Shown piece by piece: positions 61,785-64,000 of a DNA stretch of 64,000 bases. The notes beneath the pieces are model-generated. The model had not been told where the DNA came from and did no database searches. It saw only the letters and a list, made by a program, of their open reading frames with translations. Numbering within the stretch: the first letter of the stretch is position 1; every line of letters starts with the position of its first letter. The stretch comes from JALZAI01 sp038207565 (GTDB lineage Bacteria > Actinomycetota > Actinomycetes > Mycobacteriales > Jatrophihabitantaceae), in NCBI GenBank assembly GCA_038207565.1, contig JBBQZQ010000018.1, positions 1 to 64,000 on the forward strand, read 5' to 3'. The position numbers were made by a program, and so were the translations under genes.

Positions 61785-62888
61785 CTAGCGGCGCCGACGC
61801 TGCGGGCGGTCTGGACGGCGCGCGCCGACACGCGGCGCGGGAGCCGGGCCGCCCGCGCGCCGCGGCGCCCGGTTCGACTTGACTCCGGCGGCGGCCAGCT
61901 CGCGCTCCTCGGCATCGCGCCGCGCCTCGCTGGTGCGCTTGGCGGCGACACGCCTGGCGAGCGCTCGGTACTCCGGCGCACGCTCGGTCAGGTCGACGAC
62001 GATCGGGGTGGCGAGAAACAGCGAACTGTAGGCGCCGGTGGCCAGGCCGACGAACAGGATCAACGCGAGATCCTTGATCGTTCCGACGCCCAGGAGACCG
62101 GCGCCGACGAACAGCAACCCGGCTACCGGCAGCAGGCCGATCAGCGAGGTGTTGATGGAACGCATCAGGGTCTGGTTCACCGCGAGGTTTGCGGCATTCG
62201 AGTACGTCATCCGCGACCCGGCCAGCAGGTTTCTCGAGTTCTCGGCCACCTTGTCGTAGACGACGACGGTGTCGTAGAGCGAGAAACCGAGAATCGTCAG
62301 CAGCCCGACGACTGTGGACGGGGTTACCTCGAAACCGATGATCGAGTACACGCCCGCGGTGAGCACCAGGTCGTGCAGCAAGGCCACCATGCCGCCGGCG
62401 GCCATGCGCCACTGGAAGCGGAAGGAAATGTAGATCGACACCACGATGAGAAAGACGATCAACCCCTGGATGGCCTTGACCGTGACGTCGTGACCCCAGC
62501 TCGACCCGATCGACTTCACTGAAATCTGGGTGGGCTTGAGGCCCAGCCCGGAGGCGATGGTGGAGGTCGCGCGCTGTTGCGCGTCCGGACCGAGATTCTC
62601 GGCCTTGACGGTGATCTGATCCGAACCGACTCGCTGCGCCGCCTCGGCCGAGGTCAGGCCTGCGTCCGCAACGGCCTTGTCGACGGCGGCGGTCGTGATC
62701 GACGTCCCGGAGATCGGTATCTGCAAGGTGGTGCCACCGGAGAAGTCGACCCCGTAATTGAACCCGCGGAACACGATGCTTACGACGCAGATCGCTACGA
62801 GCACGAGCGAGGCGAGATACCACCACTTGCGCGTGCCGATGAAGTCGAAGCGCGTCTCGCCCCGGTAGAGCCGGGAGATCGTCGACAT
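61785..62888 (-). CDS. secF: protein translocase subunit SecF
   Basis: This 367-residue integral membrane subunit works with SecD to drive protein export using the proton gradient. The first helix (WWYLASLVLVAICVVSIVFRGFNYGVDFSGGTTLQIP, with the conserved FSGGT), a periplasmic domain and five further helices are visible. KVAENSRNLLAGSRMTYSNAANLAVNQTLMRSINTSL is the family's cytoplasmic signature. The C-terminus is a long basic, low-complexity tail. Its ATG overlaps the secD stop (TGATG). Confidence 0.95.
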   Translation of the reverse strand: MSTISRLYRGETRFDFIGTRKWWYLASLVLVAICVVSIVFRGFNYGVDFSGGTTLQIPISGTSITTAAVDKAVADAGLTSAEAAQRVGSDQITVKAENLGPDAQQRATSTIASGLGLKPTQISVKSIGSSWGHDVTVKAIQGLIVFLIVVSIYISFRFQWRMAAGGMVALLHDLVLTAGVYSIIGFEVTPSTVVGLLTILGFSLYDTVVVYDKVAENSRNLLAGSRMTYSNAANLAVNQTLMRSINTSLIGLLPVAGLLFVGAGLLGVGTIKDLALILFVGLATGAYSSLFLATPIVVDLTERAPEYRALARRVAAKRTSEARRDAEERELAAAGVKSNRAPRRAGGPAPAPRVGARRPDRPQRRRR

Positions 62889-64000
62889 CAGCTCTGCCCC
62901 TCCTCGTCGCCGGACTGCTTACCGCGCAGCCGGGCACGCCGCGCAGCAGCCCGCTCCGCGGCTGACCCGGGTGCCGGAGTGGTGCGCCGGCGCGGTGCGG
63001 GCGGCTCGTCCGGATCGGTCGCCGCGATCGAGCCCAGGTCGTCGTCCGGCGACCCGGCAGGCCCGTCGGCCCGCTCGGCCCCCGGCTCGGCGCCAGGCTC
63101 GTCGGCCGGCTCGGCGGCGGGTGATTCGTCCGCGAGCACCTTGGCCAACGACGTCGTCGTGCCGGCGCGGGAGGGCCGCGCGGTCAGGTCGTCGTCGGCG
63201 TCGCTGTCGCTCATGTCGCGCTCCGTTGCGATCGTCGGGTCGCTCGCCGTGTCCGGGGCCTCGAGGGTGGCGACCCGGCCGGAGCGCGCGGCGGGACGGC
63301 TCCGGCGCGCCCGTGGACGACCGGCGGCATCGCTGTCCGACGCCTCGTCGCTGATCGCAGGTCCGACGCGAACGGCGTCGAGGCCGGTGAAACCGGCCGA
63401 GCCGAATGTCCGTAGGCGGGAGAGCCAGGAGACCAGCGGATGGGTGAACAGGAAGACCACAACCAGGTCGAGGATGGTGGACAGGCCCAGTGTGAAAGCG
63501 AAGCCGCGCACCTCGTCGGTCGTGAAGTAATACAGGATCGCCGCGGCCAGGAACGACACCGTGTCGGCGGACAGAATCGTGCGGCGTGCGCGAACCCAGG
63601 CGCGCGGGACGGCGACGCGGACAGATCGGCCCCCGTGGACCTCGTCCTTGACCCGCTCGAAGAACACGACGAACGAGTCGGCAGTGATACCGACGGCGAT
63701 GATGAAGCCGGCGATACCCGCGAGGCTGAGCGTGAAGCCGATCTGCGTGGCGAGCATGACCAGCGCGCCATAGGTGAGCACGCCCGACACGATCAATGAG
63801 GCGATAGTGACCAGGCCGAGCGCGCGGTAGTAGATCAAGGAGTAGACGATGACGAGCACCAGGCCGATGCCACCGGCGAGCAGGCCCGACTTGAGCTGCT
63901 CGGTGCCCAGCGTCGCCGACACCGCCTGCGCGGTCTCGGTCTTGAAGTTCAACGGCAGCGCGCCGTACTTCAGCTTGTTGGCCAGGTCGTTCGCCGTCGA
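62888..64000 (-). CDS. secD: protein translocase subunit SecD (partial, N-terminus beyond the window)
   Basis: Only the C-terminal 370 residues are present; the frame runs open to the window edge (STANDLANKLKYGALPLNF). The transmembrane bundle is clear: SGLLAGGIGLVLVIVYSLIYY, the SLAGIAGFIIAVGITADSFVVFFERVKDE signature, LSADTVSFLAAAILYYFTT, and LGLSTILDLVVVFLFTHPLVSW. After residue ~190 of this piece comes a disordered tail of about 175 residues, rich in Ala, Pro, Glu, Asp and Arg. It overlaps secF at the stop. Confidence 0.94.
   Translation of the reverse strand, partial: STANDLANKLKYGALPLNFKTETAQAVSATLGTEQLKSGLLAGGIGLVLVIVYSLIYYRALGLVTIASLIVSGVLTYGALVMLATQIGFTLSLAGIAGFIIAVGITADSFVVFFERVKDEVHGGRSVRVAVPRAWVRARRTILSADTVSFLAAAILYYFTTDEVRGFAFTLGLSTILDLVVVFLFTHPLVSWLSRLRTFGSAGFTGLDAVRVGPAISDEASDSDAAGRPRARRSRPAARSGRVATLEAPDTASDPTIATERDMSDSDADDDLTARPSRAGTTTSLAKVLADESPAAEPADEPGAEPGAERADGPAGSPDDDLGSIAATDPDEPPAPRRRTTPAPGSAAERAAARRARLRGKQSGDEEGQS

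Overview
The window is a stretch of high-GC DNA (about 70% by eye) from an actinobacterium, almost fully coding, with many GTG and TTG starts, 1- to 8-base stop/start overlaps and typical actinobacterial families: a SepIVA-like DivIVA protein, an HU protein with a Lys/Ala tail, an F420-pathway CofC/FbiD enzyme, a Nudix-SixA fusion, DUF3515 and a bifunctional Rel. From memory the order mutM-rnc-(rpmF)-DUF177-sepIVA, coaD-rsmD-recG-DAK2, thiL, DUF3515, ddl-gpsA-cofC-ppk-mutT1-hupB-leuDC-iclR resembles Mycobacterium tuberculosis, which suggests Mycobacteriales, Frankiales or a relative. The species cannot be named from the sequence.

Layout. (1) 1-9.2 kb: a long minus-strand housekeeping block, read DAK2 protein > recG > rsmD > coaD > sepIVA > DUF177 > rpmF > rnc > mutM > a small coiled-coil gene. 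rpmB diverges from it at 9.3 kb. (2) 9.6-12.1 kb: acetyltransferase, thiL, a small Lrp-type sensor and a DUF3515 membrane protein. (3) 12.2-16.9 kb: a beta-oxidation unit (MerR regulator, thiolase fadA, multifunctional fadB, a monooxygenase-fold protein) lying between DUF3515 and ddl. (4) 17.1-27.1 kb: ddl, gpsA, a decayed plsC, cofC, ppk, mutT1/sixA, hupB, leuD-leuC and the divergent IclR regulator. (5) 27.1-38.8 kb: a more accessory region with DUF2071, an aldehyde dehydrogenase, two alpha/beta hydrolases, acetoacetyl-CoA synthetase, a DinB-fold protein, an ABC exporter with a LolA-like partner, a small membrane protein and a zinc alcohol dehydrogenase. (6) 38.3-44.4 kb: an aromatic catabolic operon read boxC > boxB > benzoate-CoA ligase > amidohydrolase > GNAT, with a strong promoter, a GntR-type palindrome on the -10 element and a 53-base near-perfect palindrome inside the operon. 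(7) 44.5-51.8 kb: aroE, mltG, ruvX, alaS, two small membrane proteins and rarA. (8) 51.9-53.8 kb: a cytochrome P450 with a possible coupled leader ORF and a small co-translated protein. (9) 53.8-64 kb: aspS, hisS, a glyoxalase II-like hydrolase, a membrane-anchored cyclophilin, rel, apt, secF and a secD that runs off the right edge.

Working together: regions 3, 5 and 6 hold enzymes that feed acetyl-CoA (beta-oxidation, acetoacetate activation, ring epoxidation and cleavage of benzoyl-CoA); the rest is core translation, cell wall, repair and stringent-response machinery. I found no insertion sequence, CRISPR array, rRNA gene or complete tRNA gene. No stretch of more than 300 bases lacks a gene. 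The most unusual parts are the box operon (BoxB and BoxC present, BoxA absent) with its regulatory palindromes, and several unusual translation signals: a likely AUC start, tandem stop-codon repeats, leaderless promoters, a leader ORF and a hairpin over a ribosome binding site.
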